Shown: positions 21,382-33,386 of the stretch, in pieces
How the letters are laid out: each line of letters opens with the position of its first letter
Numbering within the stretch: the stretch's first letter is position 1
Assembly (NCBI GenBank): GCA_029339195.1
Contig: JAPTJF010000193.1
Location: 1-64,000 of the forward strand
Direction: 5' to 3'
Length of the DNA stretch: 64,000 nt
From: Micractinium sp. NFX-FRZ
Lineage: Eukaryota > Chlorophyta > Trebouxiophyceae > Chlorellales > Chlorellaceae
The notes under the pieces: model-generated
Databases searched by the model: none
Told to the model about the DNA's origin: nothing
What the model saw: only the letters and a program-made list of their open reading frames with translations
Made by a program: the position numbers and the translations under genes

Positions 21382-23051
21382 GGAGGGAAGTGACCGAGAA
21401 GGAATAGGGTTTAGCTTTAACTTGCAGCCAGCCCAGCTAGCAAGGTTGCAATTGGGGTGGCGCCGCCACGGCACTGAACTGACGCCTGACCGCTGAATCG
21501 AGCATGGGTGGGGTGGCTGGGGAACAGGCTACCCCTCTGACCGCTGGCTCATTGAATGATACATCCACTGACTGTGTGGGCCCTCCATGGCAGGTACGCC
21601 GCCACAGTTGCTGCATGCCGGCAGCAAAAAACGGGGTCCTGCGCTCTGCAGGAGGGCGCTGCCGCCCTGCCAGAGCCTTCCGGCCCTCCCGCCCAACGTC
21701 AATGACCAATCTGAGAGAGAGTGCTGCGGTGCCGCGGCTGCCCACAGGAAGTGCAAACACACCGCACGTGTGCCTCCAGGGGGCTCCCCCCCGCCTGCGC
21801 CCTCAGGTCACTGCTGGCGCCAGGCTGGCGCATTTGCCCAGGTCTGGGAGCGACAACGCTGTGCTATGTTGCACAGTGAGGACGGTGCAAGCATGGACAT
21901 TCTCATCCCTCCCTCCGGCTGGCGTGCACCCTTTGCTGGCATGCGCCCCGTTGCTGGGGTCCTGGCAAGTTCGGCAGTCACTTCAGCTGCACAGCGTGCC
22001 CTGCTGCCAGCGCTGGTTCCGCTGCCAGTTCGTGCTTACGGCATCCACCCTGCTGGGACACATGGCATGCGCCCACCATGCCCCCGTGCACTGTTCATGC
22101 CAGCACATGTTCCAGCCTCAAATGCAGGGCTGCTGCACGCGTCCCGGGCGCCTGCATGGGCAGCAAGGGCCCTGGGCTCCTCCACAGATGAGCGAGTGCA
22201 GCACGATATACTCGGCAGCAACTGTGCTGTGTGCGCCCTCGGGGCATCATCAGCTGAAGCAGCCTGAGAGGCACTGGGCGAGGGCTGCTGCTGTTTGGGA
22301 GGCGATGGCCGCTGCCGGCAGCACAGCCTCTTCCCTGCACCTCGAGCGGAGCAAGCGCTTGCCGAACGCCGCACTGTCGGGTGGCTCACAGCTGGCTCGC
22401 AAGCTTTCAGACAGGCGCAGATGCCCGCCTCACCAGCCCATGTATGCTCGCATATTGCTTTCTGCTGGCAGATTTGGTTGCCCCCAGCCCATCCCCCCAC
22501 CCGGCTGCTTGTACTGCTCGCTTCGACCGCTCCTTCCATGTATCCAGGAGCTGTCCCCGGCATCGGGCACTTGGCCCGAGGCCGCTCTGTCGGAGGCAAG
22601 TTGGACTCAATGGACCTCCTTGAGAAACACATGGGCTCAGGCAGTGGAGAAACAGTGAGGATGAGGCTGTATCAAACCCCTCGGCTGTACCATAACCCCT
22701 GCTGACCAACCCTGCCATTACGGCGGCGGCGCAGGAGGCGGGGACACCGCTTGTGTTGCGGCACCTCCAGGCCCTGGGCCCTGCGCTCGGTTCGTTGCCA
22801 CATACGGCCGCCCTCAGCTGGTTTGAAAGCACCGTAGGTGGTAAGCCTGGATCCCAGTGAGAAACCCAAAGCGGCGGCCCCGATGAGCTGGCTGCCCTGG
22901 CTTTATCAACCTGCGGCTGGCGACCGCCGCATCCCAAACTCCCGCAGACCGCACGCTTCAAGCGTAACTTCTTATCACTCCTTTATCTATCACAGACTGC
23001 CCTCCCTCTCTTCCCCTGCAAGCCCTTCAGCTGTGCTCGGGCCGCAGAGGC
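21382..23051. promoter_or_regulatory. Divergent intergenic region, EF-Ts / paralogue A
   Basis: 1.67 kb between two divergent start codons. It should contain both promoters. A long uninterrupted plus frame (21504-22658) has no recognisable domain and looks compositional. Two exon-like pieces at 22550-22850 are listed separately. Confidence 0.4.
22553..22849 (+). other. Possible orphan exon pair, cupin/JmjC-like by eye
   Basis: A stretch ending GSGET at a GTGAGG donor (about 22653) can join in phase to a segment after GCGCAG (about 22735) reading EAGTPLVLRHLQALG and ending ALSWFESTVG before GTGGTAAG. The PLVLR...WFESTVG spacing loosely recalls the N-terminal edge of JmjC/cupin-8 proteins. No further exons could be joined, so it may be a gene fragment, an upstream exon of an unplaced gene, or chance. 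Confidence 0.2.
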
Positions 23052-24297
23052 ATGTGCTGCCCCGCTCCCCCTTTGTGCAGCCCCGCTGCAGTGGTGGCGT
23101 CGGTCTTTGCCGATGAAGCGTTCAGCGCTGCAGAGGTGGCCGAGCTAGCCCAGTGGCTGCTTGACGAGCCGGGTGAGGCGGGGAATTGCTGAGCCTGTTG
23201 CCTGCCGTGCCACTCCGTTGTTCATTGTGTTCAACGAGAGCGGATTCGGGATGGTGTCCCGCCTGTTGAGCTGCATCCCGCTTGGGCTGCCCCGCGTCTT
23301 GCTCAAGCTGCACTCTGACCCTGCTTCAGGCCGCCTCTCTGCTCCCTGTACAGAGCCCAGGCCACCTGAAATCAGCTGTGCGCTGTCACGCACGCAGCAA
23401 GCGGCGGCAGTGAGTGCGCCCCACTGTCCGGGACCGGCCCGTCCAGCCGCTTGCGCGGGCGTCCTCTTCAGCGTGACCGTCCCCACGTGCACCACCCCTG
23501 CGCCTCGCTCCCCCTTCTTCCAAGACAGCCATGCCTACTGCAGCTGGGGGTGCGGCGCGGCACAGCGCATGGCCAGCCCGCCGGGCAACTGTGCGGCCAA
23601 CACTGGCGGTACGGCAGAGCCCGCTGCCACCGCTGCGGCTGCTGCTGACAGCGTGATAAGCTGGCTGTCAGGCTGGGCGCGGCTGGCCGCAGAGGCGGAG
23701 GGCCTCAGCAGCACGTGCGCCCTGCAGCAGCTGGCGGTGCTGCAGCAGGCTTCTGCCCGCCGGCGCAGCTGCCACAGCCTCGCCACGGTCGCTCGCTCCC
23801 CTCCACCACCGCTGGTGGCCCGAGCAGCCGACGCTGCTGGACGCAGCCCCAGCAACAGCGCGGCCTCCTCCTATGTGCGGCACGCTTATGAGGCCAGCCT
23901 GGAGGCTGATGCCAACAGCGGCGGCAGCAGGAAGCGTGTGGCAGCAGCAGGCAGCAGTGGACGCCAGGCGTCGCTGCCCACCACAGGCGCTGCCGCCCAC
24001 ACATGTGCCACCTGGTGAGCTGCTGTCTGTTTGTTGCCTGCCCCGGGATGGGGGTGCAATCAGAGGGGGTGTAGGTGGGAGGGCCTGGGGTGGCCTGGCG
24101 CCCCTGCCTGGCGTGGTGTCCACGTGCCCACCACATCCCATGCCGCCCCCACGTGCGCGCCTGGAGATCTCCCGACACGAATGCTGTGCTCACCCACCAC
24201 GTAGCGCCCGCCAAGCCCGCTGCACCCCACTCACACCTCCTCCCCGCCTACACCCTGCCTCTCGTGCAGGGGCAGCAACAAGCGCCGCCACTGCTGA
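23052..24297 (+). CDS. Unrecognised SWLSGWARLA-family protein, paralogue A
   Basis: Three exons (23052-23172, 23411-24014, 24270-24297) give 250 aa. I do not recognise the family. Exon 1 starts MCCPAPPL and ends AELAQWLLDEPG, matching paralogue C (start MC, end ATFADWLLQMPG). Exon 2 is long, Ala/Ser/Pro-rich and probably disordered. It contains ADSVISWLSGWARLA (about residues 120-134) and basic GGSRKR. The protein ends WGSNKRRHC. Intron phases are 1 and 2, as in B and C. There is no signal peptide or membrane helix. The conserved Trp-rich motif plus basic tail suggests a short interaction motif in a nuclear or scaffold protein (inference). The acceptor of intron 1 (GGCAG|TG) is the least certain junction. 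Confidence 0.65.
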
Positions 24298-25766
24298 GCA
24301 GCACGAGCTCGTCAAGCCAGGCAGCCGCACCGCTTGCCAAGCCAGCCACTGGCCCGCAAGCATGCCTGCCCCCGCCGCGTTTCCCGAGCGCAACTCAACG
24401 CCGCCGATCACTGGCACCGCAATAAAGTAAGCGCCCCCTATTGGGTGCGGCTCCTGCTCATCATGTGGAGCTGCGCCTGAGCCCCACCACATGTGAACCC
24501 CAAACTGGCATTGATGAGGAACCACACGCCCCCCTCTCCTTCTTCACCTGTTTTGCCCATCTCCGCCTTTCCTTTCACAAATTCACCTTTCTTTCTTTCT
24601 TTTCTTTCTTTCTTTCCTGTTTCTACTTGCTGGCAGCAGCGTAATCATGCCGGGGGCTTCCCCCCCTCTGCGTCGCGCGCCGCTGCTCACCATTTTCCTG
24701 CCCATCCTTTCATGCATGATGACACAATCCCTCCCGCCTGCGTGCCGCCCCCCTAGCTCGCCGCTGCCCGATGCACACCTGGCACCCTGCCTGTTTTTTG
24801 CCGCGCCTTCGCTTCGTGACCTCCCTACTAATTCTGTGTTCCGCACAACAAGCCGTCCCATGCTGCCCCAGCCGACTCCTGCCCCGAGCGCCGATTCACG
24901 CCTCCCCATGTTGCTGCATGCACTTGCCTGCCTGCCCTGTTCACAGTTTTCAGTCAGCACTCCATGCCACCTCTTCCCCTTACAATAATGAGCGCTCACT
25001 TGCCGGGAACGCTTGGCCTCGTCACCCCGGCCTGAACCCCCATGCCCTGACGGGGGCATCCTTGTCGCAAGTTGCATCGCTTCCCTTCACCCGCTCACCC
25101 TCCAACCCTCTCCCCTCCGCCCCAATCGCCTTCCATATTCCTCCTGCTCTTGTCGCGCCCCGCCCTGCACGGTTTGCCGCCATCCTCCCTGGGTGTGCAG
25201 CACCAAGGCCAGAGCACCCTGCCCCCAAGATGTGCCCCGAAATCATGTGTGTTAGCCCATGCACCCCATTGCCCTCTTCACTTAGCTGCGGCACCGCCGC
25301 ACTCGCCTTCGTTCCCAACCCAACCCCACGTGTTGTGCCCCCTTGCTGGCCACCCCTCGTCGCGTCTCACCACCCCATCACATGCCGTCCGCCTCCTCAT
25401 ACCCCCAGCCATATCAACAGGCAAGCTCATTCACATTTGCTCAACTGTAACGCTATACTGTAACAACCAACAACCAACGGGTGCTGGGCCAGCTGCTTGC
25501 CCTGGTGGCACTGCATGAATCTGAGGCCCCCGGCGGCCCCACGGCAGATCTCTGGAGATGCCCGGAGGGTCCACAGAGGTTGAGTGAGGGGGGCGTAGCA
25601 AGGGTTTCGTCACGGAGTACTGACACCAGGGTCATTGGCATGCGGTTGAGCACTGGTGGACCTCCGTGCAGTCCATGGGAGGGGGTGCTGGAAGTAGCTG
25701 CTGGCGGCAGGGCAGCTGCCGCCGGGTGCGCGCTTGGCGGTGCAGGTATCCACTTACTGCAGGTAC
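24298..25766 (+). other. Long G-poor 3' region of paralogue A, then upstream of B
   Basis: No exon is supported. From about 24440 to 25440 the plus strand is strikingly C/T-rich and G-poor. It contains a (CTTT)n tract at 24588-24617 and ends at TGTAA signals at 25446-25450 and 25459-25463. I read this as a ~1.15-kb 3' UTR. The remaining ~300 bp, where G returns, would be the upstream region of paralogue B. Confidence 0.6.
25446..25463 (+). terminator. Paired TGTAA polyadenylation signals, paralogue A
   Basis: Two TGTAA motifs 13 bp apart lie exactly where the G-poor tract ends, about 1.15 kb past the stop codon. They are followed by CAACCAACAACC. Confidence 0.6.
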
Positions 25767-26925
25767 ATGCCGAGTGCGGCGCAGCCTCTGCGCAAACCCA
25801 CCCTCCTCGTGATCCGCTCCCACAGCCGCCGCCGGCAAGCTCTCGTTATGCTGCTGGCAAGCCAGTCGCTGGTTGACGCGCTCTTTCCCAGTCTCGATCT
25901 CGAGTCCCTGTTGAGGATGGAATCATGGATGCTGCCACAGGAACTGCGCTTCAAGAGCCTTGCAGGTCGGACTTGCAACAACTTGCCTCAGCTTCCTGTG
26001 CACACTCACTTTGCCCTTCCGACACCGTCTCCCGCGTTGATGGCGACGCTTATTGCTCCTCTGCGCCCCCTTATCGCAGGCCGTGAGCGCTCGCAGAACC
26101 CGGTAGCTGCCCTGGCAGCCACACCCCCGCCGCTGTTTGCGCCGCCCACCCGCCCGCCCGTGCCAAAGGTCACTTCCCTCCCCCTGGTGCCGAGCCCGGT
26201 GTCGGCTTTCTCCCCCACCTGGCATCACAGCACAACAGCTGGGCCCTCACCTGGGTGTAGCCCCAGCCCCAGCCGTGAGGTCACCGCTACCAACGCCACC
26301 GCAGCCGACGCCCGCGCGAGCAGCGTCACTGCTTGGCTGGAGGGCTGGGCCCGGCTGGCCCAGCAGCCAGAGGTCATGCCAGCTGCCGCCATTCCGCAGC
26401 TGCCTGTCTCGCTGGGCAGCAGCGCCCGCAGGGGCAGCGCTGCTCCCGCAGCCCACCGCAGCAGCGCCGCGCCGCTCGCTGCCGGCAGCTCCCGCGGTGG
26501 CGTCAAGCGCGGGCGGGAGCAGCAGGCGCAGCCGGCCACCTGCCGTACCGCCTGTCACGCGCGCACGGCTGCCTGGTACGTCCTGTGGGCTCCTGCGCAC
26601 TCTTTTGGCCATCCCATGCACCCTACTGCGGGCACCCTGCTGACGGCTGCTGTGCAGTACCGTACCGCGCTAGCGTGCCTCGCCTGGCACTCGCTGCCTG
26701 CGCACGGCCCTGTCCCTCACCCCACCCTGCTGCCACTCGCCACCCCTCCCCTCCCCTTCCGTGCGCTGCAGGGCACCTCGCCTCACTCACGCTGGCACCT
26801 CCTTTGCGGCCTACCAGACCGCCCGCAGCCCAAAGCAGCCGCGGCACGGCGAGCGGGCCGCAGGCGTGCCCGCCGCCGGCGCCCTCATCGCGCCCGCTGC
26901 CGCTCCCTTCTCCCACGGGCGCTGA
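25767..26925 (+). CDS. Unrecognised SWLSGWARLA-family protein, paralogue B
   Basis: Three exons (25767-25965, 26080-26575, 26772-26925) give 282 aa. It shares with A and C a short first exon with a D-x-(L/A)-(F/Y) ... WML/WLL helix (SLVDALFPSL...ESWML), intron phases 1 and 2, a Pro/Ala/Ser-rich exon 2 carrying ASSVTAWLEGWARLA, and a basic stretch (GGVKRGREQ). Its exon 3 is longer (AGTSFAAYQTARSPKQPR). The intron 1 donor (GTCGGA) is weak. It was chosen because it gives the phase seen in both paralogues. The frame also stays open through that intron, so retention is possible. Position next to A on the same strand suggests tandem duplication. Function unknown. Confidence 0.6.
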
Positions 26926-27805
26926 TACATCCCCGGCTGGTGCCGCCCCAGCCCTGTCTGGTCGCTGGCCCTCAAATCTGAGCAGCCCCCGCCGCTCTGC
27001 GCATGTGTGCACAAACACAACACAGACACACTGCACGTACGCCCCCCATCCACTGCCCTGACGCCTCTCTTTCCCTGCATCTCCGCCCTTTGTCCCGAAT
27101 GCATCCAGCTGCCCGACACACAGCCTCCCATAGCCCCGCACTTGGTACCCCACAGCTCAGTGCAACCCTCGTGTCGCGCATACATATGCCGACCCTCTGG
27201 CCTCTGCTCTCATGCACCCCGCCTCCCCTCCTGCCCTCCCTCGCCTGCCCTCCCGGCTCTCTGTCCCACATCTTTCTGTCGTGGTTGTGCCCCTGCCGCC
27301 CTGCTTCCATGCGCAACCGTAAACTCGCTCTAGTACTGCCTGAACTCAGCTCACCCGCACCCGTTCACCCTGCTGCACCCACCCCCCACTGCCACCTTTC
27401 CTACCTATCCTCACTTCACAGCCATCCACCCCTCCATGGCCCGCCGCCCCGATTACCCATCTTAGTGCACGAGCAACCCTGCGCCGCTCAGCCGCGTGCT
27501 GCGGCACCCGCCCCTCACGTCTCATCTCAGCGTACAAGCTCAGCCGGTTTGTGCTGCTGCCACATCATCATTACCTTCCCATCCTCACAACCCGGCCGAC
27601 AGGCTGATCACTCCCCACGCTGTTTTGCCATCATCCGGTGTATCTTTGCATATTGAAGCCGGCCAACTGCCGCCAACTGCAACAACCGCTCTGCCCTACC
27701 ATCTGTGCACACCTTTTTGTGTTTTAATTTTTGCACAGACCCTCTGCCAGAGCGCATCTCCTGCTGTGTTTTCCATAAGCCTCTCTTAGCTGGCTGCGCC
27801 GCTGC

Positions 27806-27810
27806 TGTAA
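27806..27810 (+). terminator. TGTAA polyadenylation signal, paralogue B
   Basis: TGTAA about 0.88 kb past the stop codon at the edge of the G-poor tract. Confidence 0.5.
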
Positions 27811-27877
27811 CAGCATGTATCACAAGGGTTCAGCCTTGGGCGTGGAAGCGAAGCCGGGTTGCTGGCAAAGGCGCATG

Positions 27878-27927
27878 CACACACACACACACAGGCACAC
27901 ACACACACACACAGGCACACACACACA
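27878..27927. repeat. (CA)n microsatellite
   Basis: Three blocks of CA dinucleotides separated by AGG interruptions, in the convergent 3' region. Confidence 0.9.
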
Positions 27928-28103
27928 TTAAGCAAGGTCGCTCTGGGGCGCCCCGGCACGAGTCTAGCAAAGGCAGTGCTGTGCTCAGCTGCATGCTCCC
28001 TCACAAGATGATAGCTGGGCGCCCACGCTGCCGCTTTGCCTCGGCCCGGCCCGCCGCCCGGCTTCAGCGTTGCACAGCCGGCAGCAGGAGCCTCCGTGTG
28101 CTG

Positions 28104-31100
28104 TCAACTCGCCGCCACAGCGCCGCTGCCGCCGCCGCTCCCCCCGCCGCTCTGCTGCCCCTGCTGTGCCGCCACGGCCGCCTTCATGCTCCTGTAGTGC
28201 TGCCTCACCATGTCTGCATTGAAGGGCATGCCCATCTGAGCAGAAAACCTGCATGGGAGGGGAGGGATGGAGGGAGAGGTGGGAGAGGTGGGAGGCGGGG
28301 GTAGGCAGGGGCGTGAACGTGTGTTTGGGCTGGAAGAGGGGCGGCAGCGGGGCGACGCTGGGGCTCGCCTGCCCGCTAGGCAAGCAGCCAGCCAGGCGCC
28401 GCCGCAAGGCAGCGTGGAGCAGCGCCATTCAGCAGGCAAACGCAGCGCATGCCTGCTTGGCTCGGGGGAAGGCACGCGTGCAGGGCGCATACGGCATTCT
28501 GGGCAGGACACGCAGGGCAGCAGCTGCGCCAAAGCAGGCAGCGGTGCGGGGGCCCAGATTAGCAAAGTGAGCATGAACTGGTCACACAGCGTGCTCACCG
28601 CTCGCAGTAGGCCACATATTCTTCCTCCCCCATCAGTTGGACATTGGCGGCTGCCGGGGGGCCTCCCACCGCATCAGCGCCTCCACCGCTGCCGCCGCCG
28701 CTTGCGTCCTTGCCGCCATCCCCTGCTGCCTCCCCGTCTCCCGCTGCAGCTGCCGCTGCTTCCGCATTCTCTTTGCCCTCACCGCCGCCGCCGGCGGCAG
28801 CCTCTGCGGGCTTGCCGGCGCCACCCGCGCCGCCGCTGCCGCTGCCCCCGTTTTGCACCTCTTTCAGCTGGTGGAAGCGCTCCACATACTCCTCATAACT
28901 CATCCGCAGCACATCCAGGCGGTTGTCCCGCTCCCGCTCCCGCTGCAGCCGGGGCGCAGCAGCGCCACTTGGCGGCGGCCCGCCATACTCCCTGCGCGGG
29001 CGGGGCGGGCAAGGCGGGCGGGCGGGTAAGGCCGGAGATTCAAGGTGTGCGGCAGTCTGGTGAAGGGGCAGCAGCAGTGGTCTCATGCCCTGCATGCTGT
29101 GGTGAGCTTCAAGATGCATCAAGGAGTGCGGCCAGCCGGGCGCAGCCGCGCCCCACGCCCAGGCACCTGCCGCACTAATGGCTGGGCAGCGCAGGCGGCT
29201 GCGCTGGCTGGCAGCCAACGTGCCGGCGCCAAGACCGGAGCAGTGCAGCGATCAAAGGGTGGGAGCAGCGGGGAGCAAGAGGCAGGAGCAGGGCAGTGTG
29301 GAAGCAAGAGGCAGGAGCAGGGCAGGGCAGGAGCAAGAGGCAGGGCAGTAGGGCAGTGCATGAGCAAGAGGCAGGGCAGCAGGGCAGTGCAGGAGGAAGA
29401 GGCAGCAGGGGCACGTGCCTGGGGGCGGGTCCCGGGAACTCTCGGGCAAGGTGCGGCGGGGGCGGGCCGTAGCCGGGGCGCCCGGGAGGGGCGCGGTCGT
29501 GCAGCCGCCCAAAGGGCGGCGGGCCGTCCCTGGGAGGCGAGGGGCGGGCGAGCACGGGAGGGGGGAGTAGACAGCGGGTGGGTGGGCCAGGCGGGCCAGG
29601 CAGGCGCAGGCAGGCATGGCAGGTAGGTGCGCTGGGGCAGCTCTTGGTAAGGGCCCGGGAAGGGGTGCTGAGGGGAGCGCTGCCTGCCCGCGTGATTGCC
29701 CTCCTCCTACCCCGGAACGTGCACCTCGCCCAGTGCCTGCCCACCTGAAGTGCGGCGGCCCGTCCCGGTAGCCGTGTGGGGGAGGACCATCCCAGAAGGG
29801 CGGCGGGCCGTCTCTGCAGGGACGGCACAGGCGGGTGAGAAGGCAGGTGGGCAGGCCAGCTGGGGGCCTGGCTGAGGCCATGCGCCGGCAAACGGGGAAC
29901 ACTGTGCAGCCTCTGGCCGACCGGCTTGAGGGGTTGCATGAAGCACAGAGGAGCTGTCCGGCGCACGTTGGCTAGGGCTGGCTGGCTGCCGTCGCAAGCA
30001 GCGCCCGCAGCACTGCGTCGCTCGGAGGCGCCCAGGGTGCACCCTGGCGCCCCCGCCACTGCCACCCCCGAGCACACCATGCTTGCCTGAAGGGCGGGCC
30101 GCCGCCGCCGCGGGGGTGCGCGCCGTCAAAGCGGGGGTCGTATCGCCCCCGCTCCCGCTCCCACTCCCTCTCCCTCTCCCACTCGTGGGGCCGCTCCTCC
30201 TGCTCCCGCCCGCCCCCATAGCCGCGCCCCTCGCGGCCGCCCTGGCCCCCAAAGCCAGGCGGCGGGCCCAGCTCAGCCATGGACCCAGGCCCGCCGCCGC
30301 CGCCACGCTCCCCGCCTGCAGGCTCCCTCTTCACGCCGCCGTCCTTGCCGACGGAAGCGGCGGGCAGCGCCATGCGGCCAGCTGGCATGCCGCCCGCCGG
30401 CCGCATCCCCGCCGCCATCACGCCTGCAGGGGGGCACATGAAGCACCAGCGTGAGAATGGCATGCTGACAGGCATGTGCGGCGCAACATGCCACTAACTG
30501 TTCGAGAAACAATGTTGACACGGCGTGCGCGGCCAGCAGGCAACTGCAGCCTGAACCTGACATGGACCCGCACGCCAGTGGGCGCACTGTTGGCCAGCCT
30601 GCGGATCTGCCTGGGGGCCGCCCAGAGGCATCCGTACGCTGTGACACCAAGCCAGCTGGTGCTGCTCTCCCACAGCCCCGACACCCGGGACCCTAAACCC
30701 TTAAACCCTAAACCCCAGCGGCCCCCGCACCTGGCATCCCTCCCATCATCATTGCCGCCGCCATTGGGTTCATCATGCCTGCGGGAGGACAGCGGGTTGT
30801 TTCTCATCAAGCCAACAGTTGACTAGGTTGAGGTGCGTGAAGCGGCCGTACTCCACCTGCCCCCACCCCCGCTTGCCCGGCTGCCCCGCCCCGCACCTGC
30901 ATCGTTCCACCCGCCCCGCCCCCACCCTCCCTGTTCACCCCGCCCCCACCTGCCGCCGCTGCCTGCATCATCATGGCTGGGTTCATCATACCCATGGCCA
31001 GCATGGGGTTCATGGCATGCATGCCCTGCATCGGATTCATGCCCTGCATGCCCTGCACCAGTGTGTGCGTGTGGGAGGGGGGGAGGGCAGAGGGCACATG

Positions 31101-33386
31101 GTGGAAGGGCAGAGGGCACATGGTGGAACACAGGGTACCAGGCCGCCACGTCATCCTCAATGGGGGTTCAGGCATTGATCTAGTGCAGGCCGCATGGTGG
31201 CTGGGGCAGCTGCTTTGGGCGGGCAAGTCAACCGCGGGCTGCGCAAGGACAGTATGGGGTCCAAAACAGCACGAACTCTTCGAATTTGTGCTGCCACGGC
31301 GGCGGGCGGGCGGGCAGGCACAAACTGCAGCGGCAGCAGCTTGGGTGGTGCGTGCACGCGGCAGCAGGAGGGCGGGCTCTCCCAGGAGCTGCCTCCCTTG
31401 CCAGCTCAGCCCCCACTCCTGAACTGTGTGTGGTTTCGAAGTTTGAAACAAACACCACCAATGACAATGCCTCACCATGAGGAAGGGGTCTGGCATGCCC
31501 ATCAGTCCGGCGCCCACCATGCCGCCCATGCCGCCGCCCATCCCCATTGCTCCAGCTGCCCCGCCGCCGCCCATGCCGCCGCCGCCGCCGGGGGCGGCCT
31601 TCTGCTCGCCCGCCGCATCGACGCCGCTGCTTGGGGGCTTTGGGCTGACGGTGGGCGCTTTCTGGAGCAGACCCAGCAGCTCCTCTGCCACTTTGGGGTC
31701 GATCTCTGGAGGGGAGGCAAGGACTTGGGAAGGCAGCGGTGTCAGGGATGGAATGAGAACTGGGGCGGGGGCTCCCGCTCTGTCTGCAGTACCAGCGAAA
31801 GTTCTTCTTTCACAGGCGGGAGCCGTCAATGCAGGGGGAAGCAGGTGGCTTCACATTAACTGTGGACATTTCGTGTGGAGCCAAGCATGCACTTTTGACC
31901 GGCGGAGCAGGGCAGGGCAAGGCAGGCAACTGCAGGCCCCGACATAGCCTGACATGGTCTTGACAGCGACAGAGCACCACTGCCGTACTGTACTGCACCC
32001 AGCCGCAGGCGTTGGGAAGCAGGCGCGATTCAGAAGCGGGCGGGGCGCACCTGTGCCATCCTTTCCGGCCCTCACTGGCTGGGGCGGGTCGCTGAGGGGG
32101 TTGCTGCAGCAGCGACGAGGGCAAAAAGGCAGGTGGGGGGCTGAGTTCCAGGCAGGTGCAACCACCCGATCTGCTGTGCATGCTGTGCGCTGGCCTTCAC
32201 AGCAGCTCTGGCGGCGTCACAGAAGGAGCGTGGCCACAGCACAAACGGCACCGCCTGCTTGCGGGTTGGCGGCAGCACAGTCCAGCGGAGGCATCTGGCA
32301 GGGCAGCGGCAGCAGGGGAGAGGCAGCACGGCACGGGCAGCGCGGCAGTGGCAGCAGGGCAGTGGCTGCACGGCACGGGCAGCGAGGCATACAGGCAAGG
32401 AGGGCTGCGTGCCACGAGAGCACTTGCAAACTGTGAGAAAAATGTGCGGTGACATGAGGAGGAAAGCCAGTGTGTGCCCACATGAGGTGCTCCGCCTCGC
32501 TGTACGCCACGTCAGCACGCCTGATCCACTCGACGTGGCACGCCGCCATGCTGCCGCCCCACGTGGCGGCCTGCAAAGGCAGGCAGGCGGGAGGTGCGTC
32601 GGGGCAGCGCCAAGGCGGGGGAAGGTGAGGGGCGGGTTGCCTGGCGGGCGCAGCTGGCAAGGTGCAGCATGCGAGGGATGTGTGCAGTCCAGACCGAGAC
32701 CACGCAGCCCAGAATCCTGAGCACGCATGCATTCTCCATGCTGTCCCACCCCCCCCAGGCCTTTAAGAACACAGGCTGCCCAGAAACTGTGCTCGGTGCT
32801 CACCCCCTGGCTGTCGGCAGGGCTGGTCATGCGGGCACAGCCCTGGTAATTGCCGCTCATGGTCACCGTGAAGATGAACACCACGCCCTCGCCTGCGGTG
32901 GGCGCACGCATGCATTACAGGGGTTCTCATTGGGGAGGCAGGGCTGTGGGCGTGAACCCCACGCCCTCGCCCACAGGCTGCGCATGCAGCGAGCGTTAAC
33001 AAGCGTGCGGAATAGCCCAGTGGTCTATTCGGGAATAGGCACCCCGCCCTTGCATCGCCCAAACAGGCCAGGGGGCGACAGCAGTGCATACAAGTGCAGC
33101 ACAGTTGGGCATTGCTCGCGGGCCGGCAGGGGCGGAGGGTGTTTAGAAAGTGTGTGAAAGGAGTTAGCACCCAACTGCGACGGCTTTGCTGCGGTGGCCG
33201 GGGGGTGAGCAAGCAAGGGCCCCACACATGCACACCAGGCTGATCAACGCGGTTCTAGCACTCACCGCTGGCAAACGCTTGGTTCACTTTGTCGCACACG
33301 CTGGGCGAGACGGGCCACATGCGGCGGTGGTGCGCACGCTCCAGCAACCGCGTCTCGGCGCAGCGCATCAGGAAGTAGCGCGGCAT
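28104..33386 (-). CDS. YTH-domain RNA-binding protein, 595 aa
   Basis: Predicted reader of N6-methyladenosine in RNA. Twelve exons: 33266-33386, 32804-32892, 32482-32570, 32051-32103, 31476-31705, 30950-31052, 30731-30778, 30087-30423, 29745-29813, 29419-29529, 28599-28991, 28104-28248. The YTH domain begins at the start Met: PRYFLMR, W24, VVFIFTVTMSGNYQGCARM, ATWGG (W74), VEWI (W85), then HLINPLSDPPQPVRAGKDGTEIDP to about residue 130. This is the order of YTH in CPSF30-L/YTHDC1. It is followed by Gly/Met repeats, an RE/WE-rich stretch (EREREWERERGRYD), DGPPP repeats and a C-terminal module (SYEEYVERFHQL; MPFNADMVRQHYRSMKAA). There are no CCCH fingers, unlike plant CPSF30-L. The ATG context is GCCGCCGCCATGC. 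Introns 8 and 10 need GC donors (GCAAGC, GCACGT). Confidence 0.88.
29265..29410. repeat. Minisatellite in YTH-gene intron 10
   Basis: Five or so imperfect units built on GGAGCAAGAGGCAGG/GGGCAG, about 25-30 bp each, in the last large intron of the YTH gene. Confidence 0.8.
30691..30716 (-). repeat. Interstitial telomere-type tract in YTH-gene intron 7
   Basis: About three and a half CCCTAAA units (one with an extra T) on +, so the transcript strand reads TTTAGGG. Confidence 0.85.
31080..31132. repeat. Two-copy ~22-bp tandem repeat in YTH-gene intron 5
   Basis: GGGCAGAGGGCACATGGTGG occurs twice in tandem in the intron upstream of the Met-rich exon 6. Confidence 0.8.
32310..32400. repeat. Minisatellite in YTH-gene intron 3
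   Basis: Imperfect repeats of GGCAGC and CACGGCACGGGCAGCG units, about 45-bp higher-order period, two copies. Confidence 0.65.

Larger units (their letters stand above)
26926..28103. other. Convergent 3' region (paralogue B / YTH gene)
   Basis: No exon is supported. 26930-27700 is G-poor and pyrimidine-rich on +, like the 3' region of paralogue A, and ends near a TGTAA at 27806-27810. A (CA)n microsatellite interrupted by GG occupies about 27878-27927. Confidence 0.6.

Noticed and set aside
21504..22658. 384-codon intronless open frame upstream of paralogue A
   Set aside because: Real genes here are interrupted by introns every 100-400 bp. The translation has no motif and overlapping frames are equally open.
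27878..27927. Repeated short units as a possible CRISPR-like array
   Set aside because: It is a plain CA-dinucleotide microsatellite with no spacers, in a eukaryotic nuclear context.
29175..30080. 301-codon minus frame across YTH-gene introns 8-10
   Set aside because: It only partly coincides with exons 9 and 10. The joined exons give the phase-consistent protein, and the rest is minisatellite and intron.
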